This document shows positions 17,820 to 25,823 of a stretch of 64,000 nt of DNA, piece by piece; position 1 is the stretch's first letter; every line of letters starts with the position of its first letter. Position numbers and translations under genes: made by a program. Under the pieces are notes generated by a model, which had not been told where the DNA came from, did no database searches, and worked only from the letters and a program-made list of their open reading frames with translations. Source of the DNA: Pseudomonas izuensis (GTDB taxonomy: Bacteria; Pseudomonadota; Gammaproteobacteria; Pseudomonadales; Pseudomonadaceae); contig NZ_WTFT01000028.1 in NCBI RefSeq assembly GCF_009861505.1, positions 1 through 64,000 of the forward strand. The letters run 5' to 3'.

Positions 17820-19255
17820 AGTATTGGCGAAATAAGCCGGGCGATCCGCATGCCAACCTGTCGCAGGCGTGCGGTTTCCCGGCCTTCTTCTTTAGCGATT
17901 TCGTGAGCCTGGGCGAAGTCATCGTTGAGCATCTGCTCCACCTTGCCGGCAAACACGCTGTCGACGGTCAGCAACATCACTTCGAAATTCAACCGGAACG
18001 AACGGTTGTCCATGTTGGCACTGCCAATGGCGCTGATTTCGGTGTCGATCAATACCACCTTCTGATGCAGGAAGCCCGGTTCGTAGCGGAACACCCGCAC
18101 GCCCGCGCGCACCGCTTCAAAGGCATACAGGCTCGAGGCCGCGTAGACGATACGATGATCGGGCCGTGATGGCAGGAGAATCCGTACATCGACCCCTCGC
18201 AACACCGCCAGGCGCAAGGCGGCGAAAACCGCCTCATCAGGAATGAAGTACGGGCTGGTGATCCAGACTCGCTCGGTCGCCGCGTGGATGGCTTCGACGA
18301 AGAACAGTGAACAGGTCTCGTAGGAGTCCGCTGGTCCGCTGGCGAGCATTTGGCACAGTACGCCGTCGTCCGGGTACACCTGCGGCAGAATCAGGGGGGG
18401 CAATTTACGGGCCGCCCAGAACCAGTCTTCGGCGAAGGATTCCTGCATGCAGGCCACCACTGGCCCGCGTACTTGCACATGGGTATCGCGCCAGGGCGCC
18501 AGGGGCGGTTTCTCGCCCATGTATTCGTCGCCTACATTGTGGCCGCCGACAAAGCCGAGAATGCCATCGACTACCACGATCTTGCGATGGTTGCGGAAGT
18601 TGACCTGAAAGCGGTTGAGCCAACCGCTACGGGTTGCGAAAGCCTTGACCTCGACGCCGCCATCGCGCAACGCCTGCACGTAATGATGGGGCAGAGAGTG
18701 GCTGCCGATCCGGTCATACAGCAGATAGACCGCCACGCCTTCGGCGGCTTTCTCCAGCAGCAGGTTATGCAAGCGCTGGCCCAGACGGTCGTCATGAATG
18801 ATGAAAAACTGGATCAGCACCGCTTCTTTTGCCTGGCGGATGGCATTGAAGATCGCATCGAAGGTGGCTCGGCCATTGATCAGCAATTTCACTTCGTTGT
18901 TTGCCAGGCAGGGCATGCGACCCAGTTTCGGCATTGCCCGCAACGATGCGTAGGCACTGGAAGCGCGGGCGGTGAGCGCCTCTTCGACCCAGGGCCGCCA
19001 GTTGAGCTCGGAGATGGCCTTGCGCATTTCTTCGTTCGCCTGGCGTCGCGCCTTGATGTAACCGTCGAAGGTGCTGCGGCCGAATACCAGATAGGGGATG
19101 AGCGTCAGGTAGGGCATGAAGACCAGTGACAAGGCCCAGGCGATCGAGCCTTGGGCGGTTCTAACGGTCAATACGGCATGGATCGCTGCGATCGTACCCA
19201 AGGAGTGCAGCAATGCGACGGTGTAGCCAAAGATATGGGGGCCAAAATAATCCAT
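17816..19255 (-). CDS. clsA: Cardiolipin synthase
   Basis: A 479-residue phospholipase D-superfamily enzyme that joins two phosphatidylglycerols into cardiolipin. Two N-terminal membrane helices (about 8-60) precede two HKD catalytic motifs: NHRKIVVVDGILGFVGGHN at about 220 and HQKVVLIDTEISAIGSANMD at about 395. Length and layout match ClsA. It converges with the cyclopropane synthase-like gene with a 4-base overlap, placing two membrane phospholipid enzymes back to back. Confidence 0.94.
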   Translation of the reverse strand: MDYFGPHIFGYTVALLHSLGTIAAIHAVLTVRTAQGSIAWALSLVFMPYLTLIPYLVFGRSTFDGYIKARRQANEEMRKAISELNWRPWVEEALTARASSAYASLRAMPKLGRMPCLANNEVKLLINGRATFDAIFNAIRQAKEAVLIQFFIIHDDRLGQRLHNLLLEKAAEGVAVYLLYDRIGSHSLPHHYVQALRDGGVEVKAFATRSGWLNRFQVNFRNHRKIVVVDGILGFVGGHNVGDEYMGEKPPLAPWRDTHVQVRGPVVACMQESFAEDWFWAARKLPPLILPQVYPDDGVLCQMLASGPADSYETCSLFFVEAIHAATERVWITSPYFIPDEAVFAALRLAVLRGVDVRILLPSRPDHRIVYAASSLYAFEAVRAGVRVFRYEPGFLHQKVVLIDTEISAIGSANMDNRSFRLNFEVMLLTVDSVFAGKVEQMLNDDFAQAHEIAKEEGRETARLRQVGMRIARLISPIL

Positions 19256-19388
19256 GGGGGGCAGCCTTGCTCCTGAAGATTCAATGCCTAACAGACCATG
19301 TTCCGGGCAGAATGTCGCTATTTAATTGGCCCATGAACCGAAGCCGGTGGCTGACGTCTAACGGCCACTACTGATCAGGAGTTACACG

Positions 19389-19910
19389 ATGAATGTTCGT
19401 CTGCTGGGTTTGGCCATTACGTTGGGTTTGGCACTTCCTGTGGCTGCTCAGGCGCAGATGCTGCAACCAGGTTTGTGGGAATTGACCACCAGCAACATGA
19501 AGGTCGATGACCAGAATATGCCGGATCTGCAACTGATCCTCGGGCAGTTACAAAGCCAGATGACCCCTGAACAGCGTGCGCAGCTGGAAAAACAGGGCAT
19601 CACCATGGGTGGCAAAGGGATTCGCGCGTGCCTGACGCCGGAGCAGGTCAAGACCGACGACATCCCGCTGACCGACCCGCAATCCGGCTGCAAGCAGCAA
19701 ATCACCGACCGAACCGGAAACCAGTGGAAATTCCGCTTCAGTTGCCCGAAAGCGCAGGGGGCGGGTGTGGCCACCTTCCTCAGTGACCGTGAGTTCACCA
19801 CCAAGGTCAACGGCACGTTCAATGCCACCGGTATTCAGCAAAAGGGTAGCCTCGAGAGTCGCGCCGTGTGGCTGGGGCAGGATTGCGGTACCGTTAAGCC
19901 AAGAGCTTAA
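19389..19910 (+). CDS. DUF3617-family exported protein
   Basis: A 173-residue protein with a clear Sec signal peptide (cleavage near AQAQM, residues 20-24). The mature part begins LQPGLWELTTSNMKVD, the usual DUF3617 opening (a beta-rich periplasmic domain), and has a conserved Cys pair in ACLTPEQV and GCKQQ. Function unknown. The start follows a TCAGGAGTTACACG ribosome binding site. Confidence 0.88.
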   Translation: MNVRLLGLAITLGLALPVAAQAQMLQPGLWELTTSNMKVDDQNMPDLQLILGQLQSQMTPEQRAQLEKQGITMGGKGIRACLTPEQVKTDDIPLTDPQSGCKQQITDRTGNQWKFRFSCPKAQGAGVATFLSDREFTTKVNGTFNATGIQQKGSLESRAVWLGQDCGTVKPRA

Positions 19911-19912
19911 AA

Positions 19913-19983
19913 GTTTCGCGGGTGAGCCTCGCTCCTACGGATTGCTATGGTCCTGCAGGAGCGGAGCTTGCCCGCGAAGGCGT
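19913..19983. repeat. REP-like inverted repeat
   Basis: TTCGCGGGTGAGCCTCGCTCCTAC faces GCAGGAGCGGAGCTTGCCCGCGAA between two convergent genes. This is a variant of the same repeat family with GCGGGC/GCCCGC arms. Confidence 0.75.
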
Positions 19984-19987
19984 CCGT

Positions 19988-20893
19988 TCAGACACCCGCC
20001 ATCCAGGACTGACCCAACCACTCACACATCGCCTCAACCCCCATCCTGCCGAAATCTTCCCCGCTACGACCGCGAACACTGACAAAGTCGCCAGCCTGTT
20101 CCTTCTCTCCGACCACCACCAGGTACGGCACTGTCTGGCTGTGATGGCGAATCTTGCAGTGGACTTTCTCGTTTCGCAGATCCGCAAGGGCTCGCACGCC
20201 ACTGCGGCGCAGGCGTTCAGTGACCGCGTGTGCATAGCTTGTCTGACGATCATCCATGCTCACGACCACTACGAGGGGCGGCAGGCGCCACTGCTGCAGC
20301 TCCTGGTGGCTGGACCAGCATGTACCGTAGATGCGTTGTTGCAAGGTCCCGCTGACGTGATCGAGGGCAAATGCCTGCAACACCTTGGTGGTGGGAACAT
20401 GCGGACCCGTCGTCAAATACTCGGTGTCTGCGAGGCGGTACAGTGATAGAGACTCGGGTGGTGCCGATGGAGGGGGCGTCGGGCTGCGACGGATCGAATG
20501 GTTGGTGGCCGCCAGCGATTGCATCCGTGCTTCGATCAGTGGCAGGTCTGTCGTCGTCAGAGGGCGCTCGACAGCAAACTCGCAATAGAACCCGTCACCC
20601 AATGCCGAACCCGTTCGCAATTGGGCATGGGCATGGAGCTGTTTGACCGCCATCGCCAGCATCAGTGAGCAGGAGCGACGGAGGATCTCCAGCCCGTCGG
20701 GCTCCTGCGGCGTCACGATGCTGATCCGGGCATTGGTCCTGATCATGAATTCACAGTCCACCAATTCGCCATCCACCCGACCCGCTACCGCTGCGTTGGC
20801 CAGCCCGGGGCCAATACTCGCGGCAACTTCATGTACGGACAGCGGCTGGTCGTATTCACGCAATGAACCATCGGGCAGGGTGATCTGGATCAT
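19988..20893 (-). CDS. Threonyl-tRNA synthetase paralogue lacking the catalytic core
   Basis: A 301-residue protein collinear with both ends of ThrRS (642 residues in E. coli). Residues 1-62 are the TGS domain, 63-200 the editing (N2) domain ending QQRIYGTCW, and 205-295 the anticodon-binding domain (VRALADLRNEK, VPYLVVVGEKE). The roughly 300-residue class II catalytic core with the Cys/His/His zinc site is cleanly absent. The editing residues are also lost: the HxxxH of SCAHLLGHA is SCSLMLAMA here, and CRGPH is TTGPH. It therefore cannot charge or edit tRNA by the known chemistry, though it may still bind tRNA-Thr or the thrS leader. It lies downstream of folE2 on the same strand, so Zur control by read-through is likely. 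The start has GGAG 10 bases upstream. Confidence 0.85.
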   Translation of the reverse strand: MIQITLPDGSLREYDQPLSVHEVAASIGPGLANAAVAGRVDGELVDCEFMIRTNARISIVTPQEPDGLEILRRSCSLMLAMAVKQLHAHAQLRTGSALGDGFYCEFAVERPLTTTDLPLIEARMQSLAATNHSIRRSPTPPPSAPPESLSLYRLADTEYLTTGPHVPTTKVLQAFALDHVSGTLQQRIYGTCWSSHQELQQWRLPPLVVVVSMDDRQTSYAHAVTERLRRSGVRALADLRNEKVHCKIRHHSQTVPYLVVVGEKEQAGDFVSVRGRSGEDFGRMGVEAMCEWLGQSWMAGV

Positions 20894-21038
20894 GGTTATT
20901 GTTCTCCGACGCTTCGATCACACGCGCTAGCGCATCAACATTAGAGGCAAACCCTGGTCGTTGTCATGTAGACCTTTGTCGTGCCGCATCCGGGGGATCG
21001 GCACGGGGACGTCGGCGGCCGTAACGTTCGACAACGGA

Positions 21039-21947
21039 TCATGCGGCCTCCCAGTTCCAACGACTTTCGGCGACGGCGTCATGGGCGTGGAGGCTTTCGG
21101 CATGAACGACACGTATGTGAAAACCGTTGATGCCGGGTGAGCGTTTCAGGGCCAGGTTCAAGCGTCGTGCGGCGTCTTCGCAGAACATCAGGTTCTGCCC
21201 ATTGGCCAATGCGAAGGCTTGTTCGTCAGCGCGTTTCACCGCCGTTTGCACTGCAGTACCGAGGGCGGCTTCGGCGTCATTGATCAGAGCGATCAGCGGC
21301 AGGGCATCCAGATAGTCATCCAGGCTCAGGCGTAACTGCGCGGTGCTGCGCTGACTGTGCGGTGTCGCAACGATGCCTCTGGAGGAGCCGAGCCAAGCCA
21401 ACACGTCGGCGTGCTGGAGAGTTCTGTTGGCGAAATCATCGACAAATTGCTGTTGGATCAATTGTCGTGAAAGCGCCGCTGAACAGGGGCACGTAGAGGA
21501 ATAAGACACCTCTGTTTTTAGTTCCACGTGGAACATCGCGTTTTTCAAACTGGCCTCGATGGTGACGGGATAGGTTTTCCAGCCGGCCAAGGGACTGATC
21601 ATTGCGGGTCTTTTCAGCAGAAAATCCGTGTGAATGTTCAGGTACGCGTTGTTTGACAGCCCCTCATGACTGCTCAGGAAACTCAACAGGACTCGCCGGA
21701 GCAGGTCCGGCGAAAGGGGCTGCTGCTCGAGTAATTCCAACGCCAGATAGAGTCGCGACATATGAATACCGCGTGCCTCGCCGTTATCGAGACTTACCCC
21801 GGCGTCGACTGTTGCAGTCAGTCGTGTGCTGTCAAACAAAACAGGAAGAGCAATGCCGCACATGCCAACCCACTCCAGTGGCAAGGCTTGGCTTGAGGCC
21901 TGCGAGGCAACATCCGGCAGAGTCAGCGCATTCATGAGCAGGTCCAT
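21039..21947 (-). CDS. folE2: GTP cyclohydrolase FolE2 (zinc-independent type IB)
   Basis: A 302-residue protein that makes 7,8-dihydroneopterin triphosphate from GTP, the first step of folate synthesis, replacing zinc-dependent FolE when zinc is scarce. FolE2 features are LPLEWVGMCGIALPV near the N-terminus, the active-site Cys region SSTCPCSAALSRQLI (about residue 152) and the C-terminal HAHDAVAE. Two start choices exist: 21947 and 21935 (MNALTLPD, the more usual N-terminus). A perfect Zur box sits 20 bases upstream of 21947, so repression by zinc-loaded Zur is very likely. Confidence 0.94.
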   Translation of the reverse strand: MDLLMNALTLPDVASQASSQALPLEWVGMCGIALPVLFDSTRLTATVDAGVSLDNGEARGIHMSRLYLALELLEQQPLSPDLLRRVLLSFLSSHEGLSNNAYLNIHTDFLLKRPAMISPLAGWKTYPVTIEASLKNAMFHVELKTEVSYSSTCPCSAALSRQLIQQQFVDDFANRTLQHADVLAWLGSSRGIVATPHSQRSTAQLRLSLDDYLDALPLIALINDAEAALGTAVQTAVKRADEQAFALANGQNLMFCEDAARRLNLALKRSPGINGFHIRVVHAESLHAHDAVAESRWNWEAA

Positions 21948-21966
21948 CGAGGGAGTTGATTTAAGA

Positions 21967-21981
21967 TGTTATACTATAACA
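21967..21981. promoter_or_regulatory. Zur box upstream of folE2
   Basis: TGTTATA-C-TATAACA is a perfect 15-base palindrome that matches the gammaproteobacterial Zur operator core. It lies 20-34 bases before the folE2 start, where it would cover the promoter. Confidence 0.88.
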
Positions 21982-22064
21982 ACGCAATCAACGACGCTTT
22001 TTTCTTGAGCAGGCTTTAATAAGCCAGGGTGCGGTCCTTCTTTAGTTGATCTGGCCAGCGGGGG

Positions 22065-22442
22065 TTAACAGCCGGCAATCCGGTTACAGGTAAATTTGCC
22101 GCTACTGCCACCGGAGCTGGAAAACCGATTGATCGTGGTCCAGCCAACGCGTCGGTTGTAACCGACCCACGCTTCACCGTCAGAGGCGATTCCGGTGAAA
22201 AAGGTCAGTTGGCCGTAGCGGCTGTTGGTCTGTGCCCAGAAACGTTTTCCGGCCGCTTCGAAGCCTCGCAAATACATCGTGCTGCCCGCGGTATTGACGC
22301 TGTAGGCATTGCCCTCGCCATCCACGCAGGCCAGTAGGTTGGCGCTGCGGGTGCAATTGGCCAGAGCCGGAATCTGCGCCCGGGCATCCATTGCAGCCAG
22401 CAGTGAAACACCCAGTAGCACGAATTTCAGGGGATAACGCAT
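22065..22442 (-). CDS. Small secreted Cys-containing protein of unknown function
   Basis: A 125-residue protein with a signal peptide (hydrophobic run after MRYPLKF, cleavage near DARAQ). The mature part has four Cys in two groups (NCTRSANLLAC near the start, FTCNRIAGC at the very end) and is rich in Ser, Thr, Gly and aromatic residues, which suggests a small disulphide-bonded beta fold in the periplasm. The ATG at 22442 has GGTGAG upstream; a TTG codon 15 bases earlier is less likely. It lies between the two Zur boxes and diverges from zigA, so it may be induced by zinc starvation. I do not recognise the family. Confidence 0.72.
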   Translation of the reverse strand: MRYPLKFVLLGVSLLAAMDARAQIPALANCTRSANLLACVDGEGNAYSVNTAGSTMYLRGFEAAGKRFWAQTNSRYGQLTFFTGIASDGEAWVGYNRRVGWTTINRFSSSGGSSGKFTCNRIAGC

Positions 22443-22522
22443 AGCATTTCTCACCAACAGGAGACGGCTTCCAGCATCGTTCCCTTTGTCGTTGTGGGCA
22501 ACAGGGAGTGGCTTGATTGCAT

Positions 22523-22537
22523 TGTTATACTATAGCA
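22523..22537. promoter_or_regulatory. Zur box between the small secreted gene and zigA
   Basis: TGTTATA-C-TATAGCA differs at one position from the perfect box at 21967-21981. It is 48 bases before the zigA start and 80 bases before the divergent small gene, so it could control both. Confidence 0.85.
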
Positions 22538-22585
22538 TATAATCAAGCCCGACGATTTGACCGGGCACCCTGTGAGGACTAGTTA

Positions 22586-23791
22586 ATGCCCAATCGTCTC
22601 CCCGTTACCGTTCTGTCGGGCTTTTTAGGGGCTGGAAAAAGTACACTTTTGAATTACGTACTACGTAATCGAAATAATCTGCGGGTTGCCGTCATCGTCA
22701 ACGATATGAGTGAAATCAACATCGACGGCAGCGAAGTCCAACGCGATGTCAGCCTCAATCGTGCAGAAGAAAAACTCGTGGAAATGAGCAACGGCTGCAT
22801 TTGCTGCACCCTGCGCGAAGATCTGCTGGAGGAGGTGAGTCAGCTCGCCCGGGACGGTCGTTTTGATTATCTATTGATCGAATCCACGGGTATTTCCGAG
22901 CCACTGCCAGTGGCGGAAACCTTCACTTTCCGCGATGAAAACGACCAGAGCCTCAGCGACATCGCCAGGCTCGACACCCTGGTGACTGTGGTCGATGGCG
23001 TGAATTTCCTGCTCGATTATCAGGCCGCCGAAAGCCTTGCTTCCCGAGGCGAAACTTTGGGCGAAGAAGATGAACGCTCAATTACCGATCTGTTGATCGA
23101 GCAGATCGAGTTCGCCGACGTGATACTGATCAGCAAAATCGATTTGATCAGCAGCCGTGAACGCCTGGAGCTAATGGCAATCCTCGAACGACTCAATGCG
23201 CAGGCTGAAATCATCCCGATGGTCATGGGCGAAGTGCCGTTGGAGAAAATTCTCAATACCGGCCGCTTCAACTTCGAGAAAGCTGCGCAGGCGCCGGGAT
23301 GGTTACAGGAGCTGCGCGGCGAACACATACCGGAAACCGAGGAGTACGGCATTGCTTCTGGCGCCTATCGCGCGCGTCGTCCCTTTCATCCGCAGCGCTT
23401 CTTCAGCTTCATCGACCGCCCTTGGCTCAATGGCAAGTTGCTGCGTTCCAAAGGCTTTTTCTGGCTGGCGAGCAAACACATGGACGCCGGTAGCTGGTCC
23501 CAGGCCGGTGGGTTGATGCGGCATGGGTATGCCGGGCGCTGGTGGCGTTTTGTGCCGAAGAATCAGTGGCCGCAAGACGAAGAAAGCACCGCCTTCATCA
23601 TGAAAAACTGGGCCGCCGTCACCGGTGACTGCCGTCAGGAACTGGTGTTCATCGGCCAGAACATCGATTTTGCGCGACTCACCGCCGAGCTCGACGATTG
23701 CTTGCTGACCGATGATGAAATGGCGATGGGTGAAGAGGGCTGGCAATGGCTGCCGGATCCGTTCGGCCCGTGGTTTGATGAGGCCGCCTGA
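22586..23791 (+). CDS. zigA: COG0523 GTPase, ZigA-like zinc metallochaperone
   Basis: A 401-residue G3E GTPase. The Walker A is GFLGAGKSTLLN (residues 12-23), the COG0523 metal motif GCICC has Cys71, Cys73 and Cys74, and SKIDL is the base-specificity loop. A long CobW C-terminal domain (about 255-395, RPFHPQRFFSFIDRPW) closes the protein. Length and C-terminus match the Zur-regulated ZigA/YeiR-like class, thought to deliver zinc to client proteins during starvation. The upstream Zur box supports that role. The symbol rests on family and context. Confidence 0.9.
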   Translation: MPNRLPVTVLSGFLGAGKSTLLNYVLRNRNNLRVAVIVNDMSEINIDGSEVQRDVSLNRAEEKLVEMSNGCICCTLREDLLEEVSQLARDGRFDYLLIESTGISEPLPVAETFTFRDENDQSLSDIARLDTLVTVVDGVNFLLDYQAAESLASRGETLGEEDERSITDLLIEQIEFADVILISKIDLISSRERLELMAILERLNAQAEIIPMVMGEVPLEKILNTGRFNFEKAAQAPGWLQELRGEHIPETEEYGIASGAYRARRPFHPQRFFSFIDRPWLNGKLLRSKGFFWLASKHMDAGSWSQAGGLMRHGYAGRWWRFVPKNQWPQDEESTAFIMKNWAAVTGDCRQELVFIGQNIDFARLTAELDDCLLTDDEMAMGEEGWQWLPDPFGPWFDEAA

Positions 23792-23815
23792 TACATCGCT
23801 GGCCGATTTTGCGGC

Positions 23816-24172
23816 TCAAGGCTTGAGCCAGGTTCCCTGGCTCTGGGCTTCGCAAAACGGCTTCAGATACGCCGTATCCGTGGCTACGCCATAATAGTGA
23901 ATATCTTGCCGGTAAGGCATATTGGCGACCTGGGCGTTGCTGCACACACCGAACGCCCCGCCGGGGCATTGGTCGACGTATTGCACCTCGACTTTCTGGC
24001 CGGCCAGGTTTGGCTGGCAGAAACCATCGGCGAACAATTTTTCCGGGATGTTGCGGTTCTGCTGACAGACTTTCACGTCAAGCCGCTCCACCTGGGTATG
24101 GACGACGCAGGCTTGGGCCAGCGCCTTACCGCAAACAAGTGTCAGCAGTAACGACAATCCCATCCACCGCAT
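23816..24172 (-). CDS. Small secreted six-cysteine protein of unknown function
   Basis: A 118-residue protein with a signal peptide (cleavage near GKALAQA). The mature chain of about 98 residues has six Cys, enough for three disulphides, and motifs such as EVQYVDQCPGG and VANMPYRQDIHYYGV. It sits between zigA (convergent, 24 bases) and a second COG0523 GTPase (divergent, 26 bases), and a small protein in this position is, as I recall, common in Pseudomonas zinc clusters. Possibly a periplasmic partner in metal handling; no family is recognised. Confidence 0.72.
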   Translation of the reverse strand: MRWMGLSLLLTLVCGKALAQACVVHTQVERLDVKVCQQNRNIPEKLFADGFCQPNLAGQKVEVQYVDQCPGGAFGVCSNAQVANMPYRQDIHYYGVATDTAYLKPFCEAQSQGTWLKP

Positions 24173-24198
24173 CTTGACCTCCTCAGAAAACCTCGATC

Positions 24199-25170
24199 AT
24201 GTTGCAGAACATTCCCACCCATGTCATTGCCGGTCCGTTGGGGGCGGGCAAGACCAGCCTGATCAAGCACCTGCTGGCGCAACGCCCGGAAGGTGAGCGC
24301 TGGGCGGTATTGATCAACGAGTTCGGCCAAATCGGCCTGGACGCTGCTCTGCTCACCCGCGATGCCGATGGTATCGCACTGGGGGAAGTGGCCGGGGGGT
24401 GTTTGTGTTGCGTCAACGGCGCGCCGTTTCAGATCGGGCTTGGCCGATTGCTGCGCAAGGCACGGCCGGACCGCCTGTTCATCGAGCCGTCCGGGCTGGG
24501 ACATCCGGTTCAGTTGCTCAGGCAATTGAGTGAAGCGCCCTGGCAAGGTGTACTAAGCGTACTGCCTTGTGTACTGGTGCTGGACGCCCAGGCGCTCGCG
24601 GCCGGCAAGACACTGCCGCAGGCACAACAGGAAGCGTTGAACGGTGCCGGACTGCTGTTGCTGAACAAATCGGAAAACCTCGATGAGGCCGATCGCCAGC
24701 GCCTCGCCAGGCAGCTACCGGAGCGTCCGTTGTATTGGACGCAACAAGCGACGTTACCATTGAGCGAATTACCCGGTTTGGCAGCGCGGGGCGTGGCTGG
24801 TGTGGATAACCTGGTCGTGCCAAAGGGACTGGCACAGGTCCCGGCAATCTGGACTGATCCGACACAGCCGATCTGCTTGAATCAGGAACTGGAAGGTGGC
24901 TGGAGCATTGGCTGGCGCTGGCATCCGAGCCAGGTATTCGATGCGGCGCTTGTTGCCCGATGGCTTGGAAGTCTTGAGTGGCTGCGGGCGAAGCTGGTTA
25001 TCCACAGTGTCGATGGGTGGATATCGGCGAATGCAGTGGATAACTCGAGGGTTGAATGGCAGCCGAGTGAGTGGCGACAGGATTCGCGGCTTGAACTGAT
25101 TTTCAGGGAGCCGCAGGAGATTGATTCACTGCGTAAAGATTTGGCGGGATGCAGGGTTCAGCCGAGCTAG
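24199..25170 (+). CDS. Second COG0523 (CobW/G3E) GTPase
   Basis: A 323-residue GTPase with Walker A GPLGAGKTSLIKHLL (residues 12-26), the metal-binding GGCLCCVNG (Cys68, Cys70, Cys71), FIEPSGLGHP as switch region and LNKSENLD as the nucleotide-specificity loop. The C-terminal domain is shorter and different from ZigA's. Only 26 bases separate its start from the divergent six-Cys gene, and no Zur box is visible in that gap. Probably a metal chaperone of another COG0523 subgroup; metal and client unknown. Confidence 0.88.
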   Translation: MLQNIPTHVIAGPLGAGKTSLIKHLLAQRPEGERWAVLINEFGQIGLDAALLTRDADGIALGEVAGGCLCCVNGAPFQIGLGRLLRKARPDRLFIEPSGLGHPVQLLRQLSEAPWQGVLSVLPCVLVLDAQALAAGKTLPQAQQEALNGAGLLLLNKSENLDEADRQRLARQLPERPLYWTQQATLPLSELPGLAARGVAGVDNLVVPKGLAQVPAIWTDPTQPICLNQELEGGWSIGWRWHPSQVFDAALVARWLGSLEWLRAKLVIHSVDGWISANAVDNSRVEWQPSEWRQDSRLELIFREPQEIDSLRKDLAGCRVQPS

Positions 25171-25196
25171 CGGGTTTGTGTGTCGCTGCTGAGGGC

Positions 25197-25268
25197 CCAT
25201 TCGCGAGCAGGCTCGCTCCTACAGGTGGAACGCATTCCAAGTGTGGGAGCGAGCCTGCTCGCGAATGG
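25197..25268. repeat. REP-like inverted repeat pair
   Basis: CATTCGCGAGCAGGCTCGCTCCTAC faces GTGTGGGAGCGAGCCTGCTCGCGAATG between the convergent ends of the GTPase and DUF3301 genes. Confidence 0.85.
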
Positions 25269-25290
25269 ATTTAACTGATGACATCCACTG

Positions 25291-25704
25291 TCATGGCCGC
25301 CACTTGTTATGTTCCTGCCGCCAATGGCTCAGCTCGATCACATTGGCGCTTGGCTTGACCACATCAGCGACGGGAGGTGTTTCGTCGAACGGCATCGGGT
25401 AGGGCGCCAGTTCGATCTGCGCACTGTGGGGGCCGAACTGGGTGATGGTGCCGTTATGCCGGGTTTCGCCGGTCACGGTGAATTCGAAGTCATACACACG
25501 GGCCAAGCGCCGCCGACCGCTGGCATCCTTGATGAATGCGATTTTTTTCAGCGCCACGTTACCATCCAGCAGCTCGATTCCGAGGTTGCTGCAATGCTGC
25601 TTGACCCGCTCCAGCGCACGTTCACGCAATCCGTGGTTATGCCACAGCCAGGCGCCAGCAGTGGCCAGCAGCATTAGCACGAATATATTTCCAAGGGTCA
25701 GCAT
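25291..25704 (-). CDS. DUF3301-family membrane-anchored protein
   Basis: A 137-residue protein with one N-terminal membrane helix (LGNIFVLMLLATAGAWLW) followed by the DUF3301 pattern RERALERVKQHC..LGIELLDGNVALKKI and RLARVYDFEFTVTGETRHNG. The domain would lie on the cytoplasmic or periplasmic face, anchored to the inner membrane. Function unknown; widely conserved in gammaproteobacteria. Confidence 0.87.
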   Translation of the reverse strand: MLTLGNIFVLMLLATAGAWLWHNHGLRERALERVKQHCSNLGIELLDGNVALKKIAFIKDASGRRRLARVYDFEFTVTGETRHNGTITQFGPHSAQIELAPYPMPFDETPPVADVVKPSANVIELSHWRQEHNKWRP

Positions 25705-25823
25705 CGACAGGGTGCTCCAACTAGAGAGTGTCAGCTTAACTGCGTCGCCGGTCTGTCGTACAGGCTGTGTTTAGTCGCATACTGCGCTGCTTGAATTTCA
25801 ATCGTTTTACGGAAACTCACCGC

